From Photobacterium gaetbulicola Gung47 (GTDB lineage: Bacteria; Pseudomonadota; Gammaproteobacteria; Enterobacterales; Vibrionaceae): DNA of 64,000 bases. The translations under genes were made by a program, and so were the position numbers. The notes beneath the pieces are model-generated. The model worked only from the letters and a program-made list of their open reading frames with translations. It was not told where the DNA came from and did not search any database. Positions 48,293 through 57,059 of this stretch are shown here, piece after piece. Location of the stretch: contig CP005974.1 in the NCBI GenBank assembly GCA_000940995.1, positions 248,001-312,000 on the forward strand. Direction: 5' to 3'. The stretch's first letter is position 1; each line of letters opens with the position of its first letter.

Positions 48293-48393
48293 TTTGCCTC
48301 CAGCTATTTGTATCCATCCCTTCTTTGTTATAACGTTACCCACACTATAAATATGACTATAAAAATACATCAGCCTTTACTAGCGGAGTTATT

Positions 48394-48660
48394 ATGAAGA
48401 CCCATCGCGTCAATGAAATGATTGAACTCATTCACCCTGAATGGCTCAAGGATCCGGATCTAAACTTGGTTCAGTTTCTGTTGAAACTGGCGGAAGAAGC
48501 CAAATTCGAAGGTAAGCTGGAAGATCTGACCGACGACATTCTGATTTACCACCTGAAGATGCGTAACAGCGAGAAGCAGGAAATGATCCCTGGTATCGCC
48601 AAAGACTGCGAAGACGATTTCAAAACCGCCATCTTGCGTGCCCGCGGCATCATCAAGTGA
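48394..48660 (+). CDS. yihD: YihD family protein (DUF1040)
   Basis: The 88-residue protein MKTHRVNEMIELIHPEWLKDPDLNLVQFLLKLAEEA...DDILIYHLKMRNSEKQEMIPGI is a clear orthologue of E. coli YihD, whose function is unknown. The gene order yihD-srkA-dsbA is conserved with E. coli; here ccoG is inserted between yihD and srkA. Confidence 0.92.
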   Translation: MKTHRVNEMIELIHPEWLKDPDLNLVQFLLKLAEEAKFEGKLEDLTDDILIYHLKMRNSEKQEMIPGIAKDCEDDFKTAILRARGIIK

Positions 48661-48923
48661 TCCCCTGCTGGGCCGCTGCGGCCCAGCCTCTTCTCTTTTC
48701 CGAGCGTCCATGCGCCTGACCACATTCCTCCCGTGATCAGCCGCCACCTCACACTCTCGCTATCCATTGCCTAAATTATGACCTTGCTAGCGTACTCCCC
48801 CCCGCGGCTAGGATATACTCCCCCCTGTAACATTTATTTACCAATCTCTTACAATTACAACGTACTGGCCGGCAATGTACCGGCTGTGCTGCACGCCAAG
48901 CAGCATCCAAGGAAAGTAATGTC

Positions 48924-50348
48924 ATGACCCAAGAGAAAATCAAGATAAAGGATGCCACCCCGCCGACCTTCAACCCGAAGACCCACAAAGGGGGGGCAGA
49001 CCGCTTTAACCCCGGCAACCGAATATATGTCCGGGCCGCCAAGGGGGTATACCAACAACTTCGTCGCCGCATGGGCTGGCTGCTGATGCTGCTGTTTATG
49101 GGACTCCCCTGGATCCCCTATGGCGACCGCCAGGCCATCCTGCTCGATATTGGCCAACAGCAATTCAACTTTTTCGGCACCACCCTGTGGCCCCAGGATC
49201 TGACCTTACTGGCCACCCTGTTCATGATTGCAGCCTTTGCCCTGTTTTTTGTCACCACCTTCCTCGGCCGGGTATGGTGCGGCTATTTCTGCCCGCAGAC
49301 CGTGTGGACCTTCATCTATATCTGGTTTGAGGAAAAACTCGAAGGGCCCGCCAACAAACGCCGCAAGCAAGACAGCATGAGGCCCACGGCCAAGCTCATT
49401 GGCCGTAAAGTCCTCAAGCATCTTGCCTGGCTCGCCGTGGCCCTCGCCACCGGGCTGACCTTTGTCGGCTATTTCCTGCCGATCAAATCCCTGGTGATCG
49501 ACTTCTTTACTTTGAGTACCAGTTTCTGGGCTGGCTTCTGGGTGCTGTTCTTTACCGGCTGCACCTATGCCAACGCCGGTTGGATGCGCTCGATTGTCTG
49601 CATCCATATGTGCCCTTACGCCCGCTTCCAGTCAGCCATGTTCGACAAGGACACCTATATCGTCGGCTACGACGAGGCCCGCGGCGAAGCACGCGGCCCA
49701 AGACCTCGCAAGAAAGACCCCAAGGCCCTTGGGCTCGGCGACTGCATCGACTGCAACCTGTGCGTGCAGGTTTGCCCAACGGGTATCGATATCCGTGATG
49801 GCCTGCAGTACGAATGCATCAACTGCGGTGCCTGTGTCGATGCCTGCGACGAAACCATGGCGCGCATGGGCTATGACAAGCGCCTGATCAGCTACACCAC
49901 CGAGCATAAACTGGAAGGCCATCGTACCCATGTCCTGCGTCCTAAGCTGATCGGCTATGGCGGGGTGATGGTGGCGATGGTTGGCCTGTTTTTCTATCTG
50001 CTGGCAGCAGTACAACCGATGGGGCTGGACGTGATCCGCGATCGCAGCCAGTTGTTTAGGGTCAACAACCAAGGACTGGTGGAAAATACCTATACCCTCA
50101 AGATCCTCAATAAAACCCAGCAGGATACCCGCTATACGCTGTCTGTGAGCGGTATCGAGGAGATCGAGTGGTATGGCCCGCAGCAAATCAACGTCGAAGC
50201 AGGCGAAATCTTTACCCTGCCGGTCAGCCTCGGCGTCGACCCGTACCTATTGCAAGGCACGATTGCCGATATCACCTTCACCCTGACTCGGGAGAGCGAT
50301 GGTAGCCAGATCCATACCGAAAGCCGTTTCATCGGCGAGTTACGCTAG
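48924..50348 (+). CDS. ccoG: Cytochrome c oxidase accessory protein CcoG (FixG/RdxA)
   Basis: A 474-residue membrane iron-sulfur protein needed for copper insertion into cbb3 oxidase, proposed to reduce Cu2+. It has several transmembrane segments (about 50-70, 95-115, 165-205, 345-365). The NosR/CcoG-type cysteines are in VWCGYFCPQTVW and CIHMCPYARFQ, and a double 4Fe-4S ferredoxin motif is in DCIDCNLCVQVCPTGIDI and ECINCGACVDACDETM. The C-terminal half is a periplasmic Ig-like domain. The cbb3 operon itself is not in this window. Confidence 0.95.
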   Translation: MTQEKIKIKDATPPTFNPKTHKGGADRFNPGNRIYVRAAKGVYQQLRRRMGWLLMLLFMGLPWIPYGDRQAILLDIGQQQFNFFGTTLWPQDLTLLATLFMIAAFALFFVTTFLGRVWCGYFCPQTVWTFIYIWFEEKLEGPANKRRKQDSMRPTAKLIGRKVLKHLAWLAVALATGLTFVGYFLPIKSLVIDFFTLSTSFWAGFWVLFFTGCTYANAGWMRSIVCIHMCPYARFQSAMFDKDTYIVGYDEARGEARGPRPRKKDPKALGLGDCIDCNLCVQVCPTGIDIRDGLQYECINCGACVDACDETMARMGYDKRLISYTTEHKLEGHRTHVLRPKLIGYGGVMVAMVGLFFYLLAAVQPMGLDVIRDRSQLFRVNNQGLVENTYTLKILNKTQQDTRYTLSVSGIEEIEWYGPQQINVEAGEIFTLPVSLGVDPYLLQGTIADITFTLTRESDGSQIHTESRFIGELR

Positions 50349-50455
50349 CTCGGCTGCCCAACGCATGCAAAATAGTGTAAAGAAGGGGCTATGAAAGGCC
50401 CTTTCTTATTATGATGTTATAATTGCGTACAACCTGTACCTAGTGGAAAGTCACG

Positions 50456-51445
50456 ATGACACAACAACACGGCTTCAACTTTGCCGATCTAAACCCAGAC
50501 TTGTTGCTGGACGCCCTCGACAGCATCGGGATTCGGGCTGAATCCGGCTTGCTACCGCTCAACAGCTATGAGAACCGGGTTTACCAGTTTGTCGCCGAAG
50601 ATGGTGCCCGCTATGTCACTAAGTTCTACCGCCCCCAGCGCTGGACCGACGAACAGATCGGCGAAGAGCACCAGTTCACGCTGGAGCTGGCCGAGCAAGA
50701 GATTCCCGTGGCAGCCCCGATCAACATCGCCGGCCATACCCTGCACCCTTTTCAGCACCACCGCCTGGCCTTATTTCCTAGCATGGGCGGGCGCCAGTTC
50801 GAAGTCGACAATTTTGACCAGCTCGAGTGGGTCGGGCGCTTCTTGGGCCGGATCCACCGGGTAGGCCAGCGCACAACATTCCAGCACCGACCGACCATCG
50901 GTCTCGAAGAATACCTCTACCAGCCTCGCCAGACCCTCGAGCAGTCGGCCATGATCCCCGATCACCTCAAGCATGCTTTTTTTGCCGACCTCGATACCCT
51001 GATCCGCGAGCTGGAGCAACAGTGGCACAATGACTGGCAGTCTATCCGCCTGCACGGCGACTGCCACCCGGGTAATATCCTGTGGCGTGACGGTCCGCTG
51101 TTTGTCGATTTGGATGATGCGCGCAACGGCCCGGCTATCCAGGATCTGTGGATGCTGCTCAACGGCGAGCGCCATGACCAGCTAGCCCAGCTCGATACAA
51201 TTCTGGAGGCCTATTGCGAGTTTGCCGATTTTGATCACAAACAGTTGCAACTGATTGAGCCTTTGCGCGGTCTTAGGATGGTACATTACATGGCGTGGCT
51301 GGCCCGTCGCTGGGAAGATCCTGCTTTCCCGCAGGCATTCCCTTGGTTTGCCGATGCCAAGTATTGGGAAGGCCAGGTCTTGGCCTTCAAGGAGCAGCTG
51401 GCAGCCCTCAACGAGCCGCCATTGCAACTGATGCCACAATGGTAA
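50456..51445 (+). CDS. srkA: Stress response kinase SrkA (YihE/RdoA)
   Basis: A 329-residue Ser/Thr protein kinase of the APH/choline-kinase fold that counters stress-induced death in E. coli (Cpx regulon). Motifs are LNSYENRVYQF (nucleotide loop), FYRPQRWTDEQI, the catalytic loop LHGDCHPGNILWRDG and the DFG-like FVDLDDARNGPAIQDLWMLL. A TATAAT at 50418-50423 upstream may be its -10. It precedes dsbA by 73 nt, as in E. coli, where the two can be co-transcribed. Confidence 0.95.
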   Translation: MTQQHGFNFADLNPDLLLDALDSIGIRAESGLLPLNSYENRVYQFVAEDGARYVTKFYRPQRWTDEQIGEEHQFTLELAEQEIPVAAPINIAGHTLHPFQHHRLALFPSMGGRQFEVDNFDQLEWVGRFLGRIHRVGQRTTFQHRPTIGLEEYLYQPRQTLEQSAMIPDHLKHAFFADLDTLIRELEQQWHNDWQSIRLHGDCHPGNILWRDGPLFVDLDDARNGPAIQDLWMLLNGERHDQLAQLDTILEAYCEFADFDHKQLQLIEPLRGLRMVHYMAWLARRWEDPAFPQAFPWFADAKYWEGQVLAFKEQLAALNEPPLQLMPQW

Positions 51446-51518
51446 TAAATACTAATCACGACACCGAATAAATAACGGCGTTATTTCAGACCTTTGATTT
51501 AAGGGAGTAATTTGATTC

Positions 51519-52121
51519 ATGTTTAAGAAAATCCTAGCTTTTGCCAGCGTGGCACTGCTGTCGCTGTCGGTTCAGGCGGCGAAGTTTACCGAGGGCGATT
51601 ACTACAAGGTATTGGATCTGCCAAAGTCCAGCAGCCCGGTGGTGACCGAATACTTCTCGTTTTACTGCCCACACTGCAACAGCTTCGAGCCCATCATCCA
51701 GCAGCTGAAGAAAAACCTGCCGGACAATGCCAAGCTGCAGAAGAACCACGTCTCTTTCATGGGCGGCGCGATGGGTAAGTCGATGAGCAAGGCCTACGCT
51801 ACCTCCGTGGTGCTCGGCGTGGAAGACACCATGACCCCAGTGCTGTTTGCCCGCGTCCATGACATGCAAAAACCACCGCGCAACGACGACGAGCTGCGCC
51901 AGATCTTCCTGGATGAAGGCGTCAGCGCAGAAGACTTCGACGGTGCCTTCAACAGCTTTGCCGTGAACTCGATGGTGAACCGCTTCAACAAAGCCTTCCA
52001 GGACAGCGGCCTGACCGGCGTACCGGCGATTATCGTCAACAACAAGTACCAAGTTGAAGCCGGCAAGGTCAAATCTATCGACGAGTACTTCGAGCTGGTG
52101 AACTACCTGCTGACCAAATAA
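51519..52121 (+). CDS. dsbA: Thiol:disulfide interchange protein DsbA
   Basis: The periplasmic disulfide oxidant, 200 residues. The signal peptide is 1-20 (ends SVQA) and the thioredoxin fold has the CPHC active site at 50-53 (FSFYCPHCNSFEP). A large helical insert and the cis-proline loop GLTGVPAIIVNNKY follow. It corresponds to TcpG of Vibrio cholerae, needed for folding of exported proteins and virulence factors. A strong terminator follows. Confidence 0.97.
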   Translation: MFKKILAFASVALLSLSVQAAKFTEGDYYKVLDLPKSSSPVVTEYFSFYCPHCNSFEPIIQQLKKNLPDNAKLQKNHVSFMGGAMGKSMSKAYATSVVLGVEDTMTPVLFARVHDMQKPPRNDDELRQIFLDEGVSAEDFDGAFNSFAVNSMVNRFNKAFQDSGLTGVPAIIVNNKYQVEAGKVKSIDEYFELVNYLLTK

Positions 52122-52147
52122 GTCCGTCCAGCCGATCCGCCAAACAA

Positions 52148-52175
52148 GACAAAAAGGCCTGCGGGCCTTTTTGTC
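52148..52175. terminator. Bidirectional terminator between dsbA and comM
   Basis: Perfect 12-bp stem gacaaaaaggcc / ggcctttttgtc with TGCG loop between convergent genes. Confidence 0.85.
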
Positions 52176-52206
52176 TTACTGCTCGCTTGCTATGCCCTCT
52201 CCGCTC

Positions 52207-53736
52207 CTATACAGCCTGCGCAGTTAACTGACGCAGCAACCTATCCATTGCCCGGTACCCCAGTGCCTCGGCAAGATGCCCCCGCTCTATCGCTTCGCTC
52301 CCAGCCAGATCGGCAATCGTCCTCGCCACTTTGATGATCCGGTGGTAGGCCCGGATCGACAGGCCGAGCTGGTGCAAGGCGGTTTCGAGAAATTCCGCAT
52401 CCTGCCTGCCAAGCTTGCAGAAGGTATCCAGCTCACGCGTCCCCAGCAGGGCATTAACCCGACCGCTGCGCTCGACCATGCAGGTTCGCGCGGCCAATAC
52501 CCGTTCACGAATTACCGCACTGGGCTCGCCCCGATCGCCACCATCGGCCAGTGTCCCGCGCGGCAGCGCCGGGATCTCAATCGACATATCAAAGCGGTCG
52601 AGGAGCGGGCCGGACAAGCGGCTGAGATAGCGCAGTATGGCCTGCGGGTTGGTACGCGACTGGTTGCCCTCGTAAAAGCCGGTCGGGCTGGGATTCAAGG
52701 CACCGATAAGCTGGAACCGGGCCGGGAAAGTGGTCTTGCTGGTGGCGCGGGAGATCACGATCTCGCCGGACTCCAGCGGTTCGCGCAGCGAGTCCAACAC
52801 CTTGCGCTCGAATTCCGGCATCTCGTCCAAAAACAGGATACCGTTGTGGGCAAGGGATATTTCACCGGGTCGGGGGACCGAGCCCCCACCGACCAACGCC
52901 GCCATCGAGCTGGAATGGTGAGGGGTACGGAAGGGACGCTGGCGCCAATTACTCTCATGGATATGCTGCTGGGTCAGCGAGGCAACCGCAGCAGTTTCCA
53001 TCGCCTCCTCAATGGACATCGGCGGTAGCAAATCGCACAACCGGGACGCCAGCATGGTCTTACCGGTGCCGGGCGGGCCGAGAAACAGCAGGTTATGACC
53101 GCCGGCAGCGGCAATTTCCAGCGCCCGCTTGCCTTGCTGCTGGCCAATGATATCTTGCATGTCACGGGCCGGCGCGGATTGCTCTTCGAGATCAGCAACC
53201 TCAGACTGCACCAGCAACAATTCGCCCTCGCCATGCAAGTGGGCGCAGACCGCCAACAGACTTTGGGCCGATTTATGCTGCTCTTTACCCACCAGTGCCA
53301 CCTGATCGCCATTGCCATCGGGTACCACCAGGCAACGCTTGGCCTGTCCGGCCGCCAAGGCCGCGGGCAGTGCTCCCTTGACCGGCCGCAACTCACCGGA
53401 AAGCGCCAACTCCCCCAAAAACTCAAAAAATTGCAGCTTATCGGCAGGTATTTGCTCCGAAGCAGCCAGGATCCCAAGAGCAATCGGTAAATCAAAACGA
53501 CCGCCTTCCTTGGGCAAATCGGCTGGCGCCAGATTAACGGTTATGCGCCGCGACGGAAACTCAAACCCCGCATTGACGATGGCACTGCGCACCCGGTCCT
53601 TGGCTTCCTTGACACTGGTCTCTGGCAACCCGACCAGCTGAAAAGCGGGCATTCCATTGCTGATATGCACCTCGACAGTGACCGCAGGGGCCTGAACCCC
53701 GACACTGGCACGGCTATGGATAATGGCAAGGTTCAT
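52207..53736 (-). CDS. comM: ComM (YifB), Mg-chelatase-like AAA+ helicase
   Basis: ComM is a hexameric branch-migration helicase aiding natural transformation. The 509-residue protein starts MNLAIIHSRASVGVQAPAVTVEVHISNGMP. It has an N-terminal Lon-like ChlI domain and a central AAA+ domain with Walker A FLGPPGTGKTML and Walker B ILFLDEMPEF, then a C-terminal Mg-chelatase domain with LSIRAYHRIIKVARTIADL. The ATG at 53736 is chosen over a preceding TTG. The gene lies back-to-back with the ilv leader, so the 190 bp between hold both promoters. Confidence 0.95.
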   Translation of the reverse strand: MNLAIIHSRASVGVQAPAVTVEVHISNGMPAFQLVGLPETSVKEAKDRVRSAIVNAGFEFPSRRITVNLAPADLPKEGGRFDLPIALGILAASEQIPADKLQFFEFLGELALSGELRPVKGALPAALAAGQAKRCLVVPDGNGDQVALVGKEQHKSAQSLLAVCAHLHGEGELLLVQSEVADLEEQSAPARDMQDIIGQQQGKRALEIAAAGGHNLLFLGPPGTGKTMLASRLCDLLPPMSIEEAMETAAVASLTQQHIHESNWRQRPFRTPHHSSSMAALVGGGSVPRPGEISLAHNGILFLDEMPEFERKVLDSLREPLESGEIVISRATSKTTFPARFQLIGALNPSPTGFYEGNQSRTNPQAILRYLSRLSGPLLDRFDMSIEIPALPRGTLADGGDRGEPSAVIRERVLAARTCMVERSGRVNALLGTRELDTFCKLGRQDAEFLETALHQLGLSIRAYHRIIKVARTIADLAGSEAIERGHLAEALGYRAMDRLLRQLTAQAV

Positions 53737-53923
53737 CAATAGTCATCCTGCTGTTATTTCAAACAAAAAAGTTAAACATTTTCACCAAATACGTTTCACC
53801 AATAGCCTATTTATGCAGCCGGATTGCAAAATAATTTTGATTTTTTTCTTGTCATGCGAGCGATGTCTGTGTTACCACTAGGTCAACACAACGTCTTAAC
53901 ATAAAAAATCGGACAGACAGTCA

Positions 53924-54013
53924 ATGCAATTTATGGCCAACGCCCTCCTTCTCATTATCAACGTCATCGTGGTGCTTATTTCACTACGAGGGGGTCGGGC
54001 AGGCGTAAATTAG
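53924..54013 (+). CDS. ilvL: ilvGMEDA leader peptide IlvL
   Basis: A 29-codon frame beginning MQFMANALLLIINVIVVLIS: residues 7-19 are almost only leucine, isoleucine and valine, the three regulatory amino acids. It is followed 24 nt later by a terminator hairpin and then ilvG. This is the classical branched-chain leader peptide, by which ribosome stalling on scarce Leu/Ile/Val-tRNA lets RNA polymerase pass the attenuator. It is unrelated in detailed sequence to E. coli IlvL but equivalent in place and composition. Confidence 0.88.
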   Translation: MQFMANALLLIINVIVVLISLRGGRAGVN

Positions 54014-54036
54014 CAGCAAGCACAACAAACGCAGAG

Positions 54037-54075
54037 AAGCCCCCTAAGCCAACAGGCTAGGGGGCTTTTTTTTGG
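54037..54075 (+). promoter_or_regulatory. Attenuator (transcription terminator) of the ilvGMEDA operon
   Basis: A strong GC-rich hairpin, aagccccctaagcc against ggctagggggctt with loop AACA and one bulged base, is followed by a run of T residues (54066-54073). It lies between the leader peptide and ilvG, so read-through is required for expression of the operon. Confidence 0.88.
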
Positions 54076-54142
54076 ACTATTTCATCAATTTCGCTGAATT
54101 AACAATCAGCACGTCACCGACAAGGAACAGGGGAGAGCAGCG

Positions 54143-55789
54143 ATGACGGGAGCAGAGTTAGTCGTAAAGGCGCTGCAGAAGCAGGGGATAAAAACGGTAT
54201 TTGGCTACCCGGGTGGTGCCATCATGCCTATCTATGATGCCCTTTATGACGGTGGGGTCGAGCATATCCTATGCCGCCACGAACAAGGGGCTGCCATGGC
54301 CGCGATCGGCATGGCAAGAGCCACCCAGGATGTTGCCGTTTGCATGGCGACATCCGGCCCGGGCGCCACCAACCTGATGACAGGACTGGCTGACGCCTTT
54401 CTCGATTCAGTGCCTATCGTGGCTATCACTGGGCAGGTAGCCAGTTCACACATCGGTACCGATGCTTTCCAGGAAATGGACGTGATAGGCATGTCACTGG
54501 CCTGTGCCAAGCACAGCTACCTGGTGACCGATATCAACGAACTGATCCCAACGCTTGCCGAGGCTTTCGAAGTGGCCAAGACCGGCCGCCCTGGCCCAGT
54601 GGTGGTCGATATCGCCAAAGATGTCCAGCTGGCCCTGGCACCGGCAGGGGATCTGACTCCCATCACTCCCCCTGCGATCCCTGTCGTTTCCAGCGAGCAA
54701 ATTGCTGCCGCCCAACACGTATTATCAGCTAGCCAGCGCCCAGTGTTGTATGTCGGTGGCGGGGTCCAACTCGCCCATGCGACCGAGACCGTCAGAACCT
54801 TCCTCGCCATGAACCCGATGCCGGCAGTCAGTACCCTCAAGGGACTGGGGACCATCGAACGCCACAACCCGCACTATTTGGGAATGCTAGGCATGCATGG
54901 CACCAAGACCGCCAACCTGGTGGTGCAGGAATGTGACCTGCTGATCGTGATCGGTGCCCGTTTCGATGACCGAGTAACCGGCAAGCTAGACACCTTCGCG
55001 CCACATGCCAAGGTGATCCATATCGATATCGATGCCGCCGAGTTCAACAAGCTACGGCATGCCCATGCGCCGCTGCGCGGAGATATCAACGTCATCCTGC
55101 CGCAACTGGAGCTCAGCCAGAACATCAGCGACTGGGTCGACTACACTGACAGCCTGCGCCAGCAGAACAAGTGGCGCTATGACCACCCGGGCGACTTGAT
55201 CTATGCGCCGCTGCTGATGAAGCAGCTATCCGACATGATGCCGGACTCTTCCATCGTCTCGACCGATGTCGGCCAGCACCAGATGTGGGCGGCACAGCAC
55301 ATCCAGCCGCGCGAGCCGCAGAACTACATCACCTCAGCCGGCCTTGGCACCATGGGCTTTGGCCTGCCGGCGGCGATGGGGGCCAAGGTCGCCCGCCCGA
55401 ATGACGAGTCCATCCTGATCACCGGTGACGGCTCGTTCATGATGAACATCCAGGAGCTGGGAACCCTCAAGCGCCGCCAGATCCCGGTCAAGATGGTGCT
55501 GATCAATAACCAGCGCCTGGGCATGGTCCGCCAGTGGCAGTCTTTGTTCTTCGATGGCCGCCATAGCGAAACCATTCTCGATGACAACCCGGATTTCGTG
55601 ATGCTGGCCAAAGCCTTCGATATCCCGGGCAAAACCATCACCCGCAAGGAGGAGGTGGAGCCGGCACTAAAAGAGATGTTGGCGAGCGATACGGCTTACT
55701 TACTCCATGTATTGATCTCGGAAGAAGACAATGTATGGCCCCTCGTACCACCTGGCGCGGCAAATCAAGATATGCTGGAGAATACTTAA
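54143..55789 (+). CDS. ilvG: Acetolactate synthase II large subunit
   Basis: A ThDP- and FAD-dependent enzyme that condenses pyruvate with pyruvate or 2-oxobutyrate, the first step of valine/isoleucine synthesis. The 548-residue intact protein has the N-terminal TVFGYPGGAIMPIYDALYDGGVEHILCRHEQGAAMAA (catalytic Glu), the FAD region, and the ThDP motif ITGDGSFMMNIQELGTLKRRQIPVKMVLINN. Unlike E. coli K-12 ilvG it carries no frameshift. AGGGGAG lies upstream of the ATG. Its TAA overlaps the ilvM ATG. Confidence 0.97.
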   Translation: MTGAELVVKALQKQGIKTVFGYPGGAIMPIYDALYDGGVEHILCRHEQGAAMAAIGMARATQDVAVCMATSGPGATNLMTGLADAFLDSVPIVAITGQVASSHIGTDAFQEMDVIGMSLACAKHSYLVTDINELIPTLAEAFEVAKTGRPGPVVVDIAKDVQLALAPAGDLTPITPPAIPVVSSEQIAAAQHVLSASQRPVLYVGGGVQLAHATETVRTFLAMNPMPAVSTLKGLGTIERHNPHYLGMLGMHGTKTANLVVQECDLLIVIGARFDDRVTGKLDTFAPHAKVIHIDIDAAEFNKLRHAHAPLRGDINVILPQLELSQNISDWVDYTDSLRQQNKWRYDHPGDLIYAPLLMKQLSDMMPDSSIVSTDVGQHQMWAAQHIQPREPQNYITSAGLGTMGFGLPAAMGAKVARPNDESILITGDGSFMMNIQELGTLKRRQIPVKMVLINNQRLGMVRQWQSLFFDGRHSETILDDNPDFVMLAKAFDIPGKTITRKEEVEPALKEMLASDTAYLLHVLISEEDNVWPLVPPGAANQDMLENT

Positions 55790-56037
55790 TGGACAGATAT
55801 TTACTCGACATCAAAGCGGATGATAAGCCAGTATTATTAGAGCGTATCTTGCGCGTGATCCGTCACCGTGGTTTTGTGATAAAACAAGTGAATGCAACCC
55901 AAAACCATGAAAGCAAAATCGCCAGTATCGAAATCCTTGTCGACAGCGACCGACCAATAACGACGCTGATCAACCAAATCGAAAAGCTCTGGGATATTCG
56001 TACCGTCGAAACCACACTCGTAGCAAACCGAGATTAG
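55789..56037 (+). CDS. ilvM: Acetolactate synthase II small (regulatory) subunit
   Basis: An 82-residue ACT-domain subunit (MDRYLLDIKADDKPVLLERILRVIRHRGFVIKQVNATQN) needed for full IlvG activity. The start at 55789 forms a TAATG overlap with ilvG, giving translational coupling; the frame open upstream of it is inside ilvG. ilvE follows after 20 nt. Confidence 0.95.
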   Translation: MDRYLLDIKADDKPVLLERILRVIRHRGFVIKQVNATQNHESKIASIEILVDSDRPITTLINQIEKLWDIRTVETTLVANRD

Positions 56038-56057
56038 ATTTTAAGGAAGGAACAAAC

Positions 56058-56993
56058 ATGGCCAACACAGCGGATTTTATTTGGTTCAACGGTGAAATGG
56101 TGCCTTGGGGCGATGCCAAGGTGCACGTGCTAACCCATGCCATGCATTACGGTACCTCGGTCTTCGAAGGTATCCGCTGCTACAACACCCCGAAAGGCCC
56201 GGCGGTCTTCCGCCATAAAGAACACATGGATCGTCTGAAAAACTCAGCCAAAATCTACCGCTTCCCGATCCCGTACAGCTCGGAAGAGCTGATGGAGATC
56301 TGCCGTGAGACCTTGCGGGTCAACCAGCTGGAGTCGGCGTATATCCGCCCGCTGGGCTATGTCGGCAATGTTGGCCTGGGCGTTTGCCCGCCAGTGGGCA
56401 CCGAGATGGACGTGATGGTGGCGGCTTTCCCGTGGGGCTCCTACCTGGGCGAGGAAGCGCTGGAAAACGGGGTCGATGCGATGATCTCCAGCTGGCACCG
56501 TGCCGCACCGAATACCATCCCGACCGCTGCCAAGGCTGGCGGTAACTACCTGTCATCCCTGCTGGTCGGCGGTGAAGCCCGCCGCCACGGCTATGCCGAA
56601 GGGATCGCCTTGAGTGTTGACGGTTACCTGTCGGAAGGGGCAGGTGAGAACCTGTTTGTGGTTCGCAACGGCATCCTGTCGACCCCACCCACCACCAGCG
56701 CCATCCTGCCGGGGATCACCCGTGACACCATCATGACGCTGGCCAAAGAGCGCGGTTATGAAGTGCGCGAAGAAAACATTGCCCGCGAAGCCCTGTACCT
56801 TGCCGATGAGATCTTCATGACCGGGACCGCTGCCGAAATCGTGCCAGTTCGCAGCGTCGACCAGATCACCGTCGGAGAAGGTAAACGCGGCCCAGTGACC
56901 AAAGCTCTCCAGCAAGCCTACTTCGGCTTGTTCAATGGCGAGACTGAGGACAAATGGGGTTGGCTTGACTACGTTTACCCTGCCGACAAGTAA
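56058..56993 (+). CDS. ilvE: Branched-chain amino acid aminotransferase
   Basis: A class IV PLP aminotransferase making the last transamination of valine, isoleucine and leucine. The 311-residue protein contains MHYGTSVFEGIRCY, the PLP lysine K159 in PTAAKAGGNYLSSLLVGGEARRHGYAEGIAL, and the family signature EGAGENLFVVRNGILSTPP. It has a good AAGGAAGGA ribosome binding site. It lies third in ilvGMEDA. Confidence 0.97.
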   Translation: MANTADFIWFNGEMVPWGDAKVHVLTHAMHYGTSVFEGIRCYNTPKGPAVFRHKEHMDRLKNSAKIYRFPIPYSSEELMEICRETLRVNQLESAYIRPLGYVGNVGLGVCPPVGTEMDVMVAAFPWGSYLGEEALENGVDAMISSWHRAAPNTIPTAAKAGGNYLSSLLVGGEARRHGYAEGIALSVDGYLSEGAGENLFVVRNGILSTPPTTSAILPGITRDTIMTLAKERGYEVREENIAREALYLADEIFMTGTAAEIVPVRSVDQITVGEGKRGPVTKALQQAYFGLFNGETEDKWGWLDYVYPADK

Positions 56994-57059
56994 ACACTGA
57001 CACCGCGGCCGGTATGTCCAGCACACCGGCCAAGCAATACAGCAAAAGGATTTATCGTT

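Noticed and set aside
53850..53878. Promoter TTGTCA ... TACCAC ahead of the ilv leader
   Set aside because: The -35 is fair but the -10 matches only half the consensus at 18-nt spacing; a promoter must exist here but its exact position is not supported.
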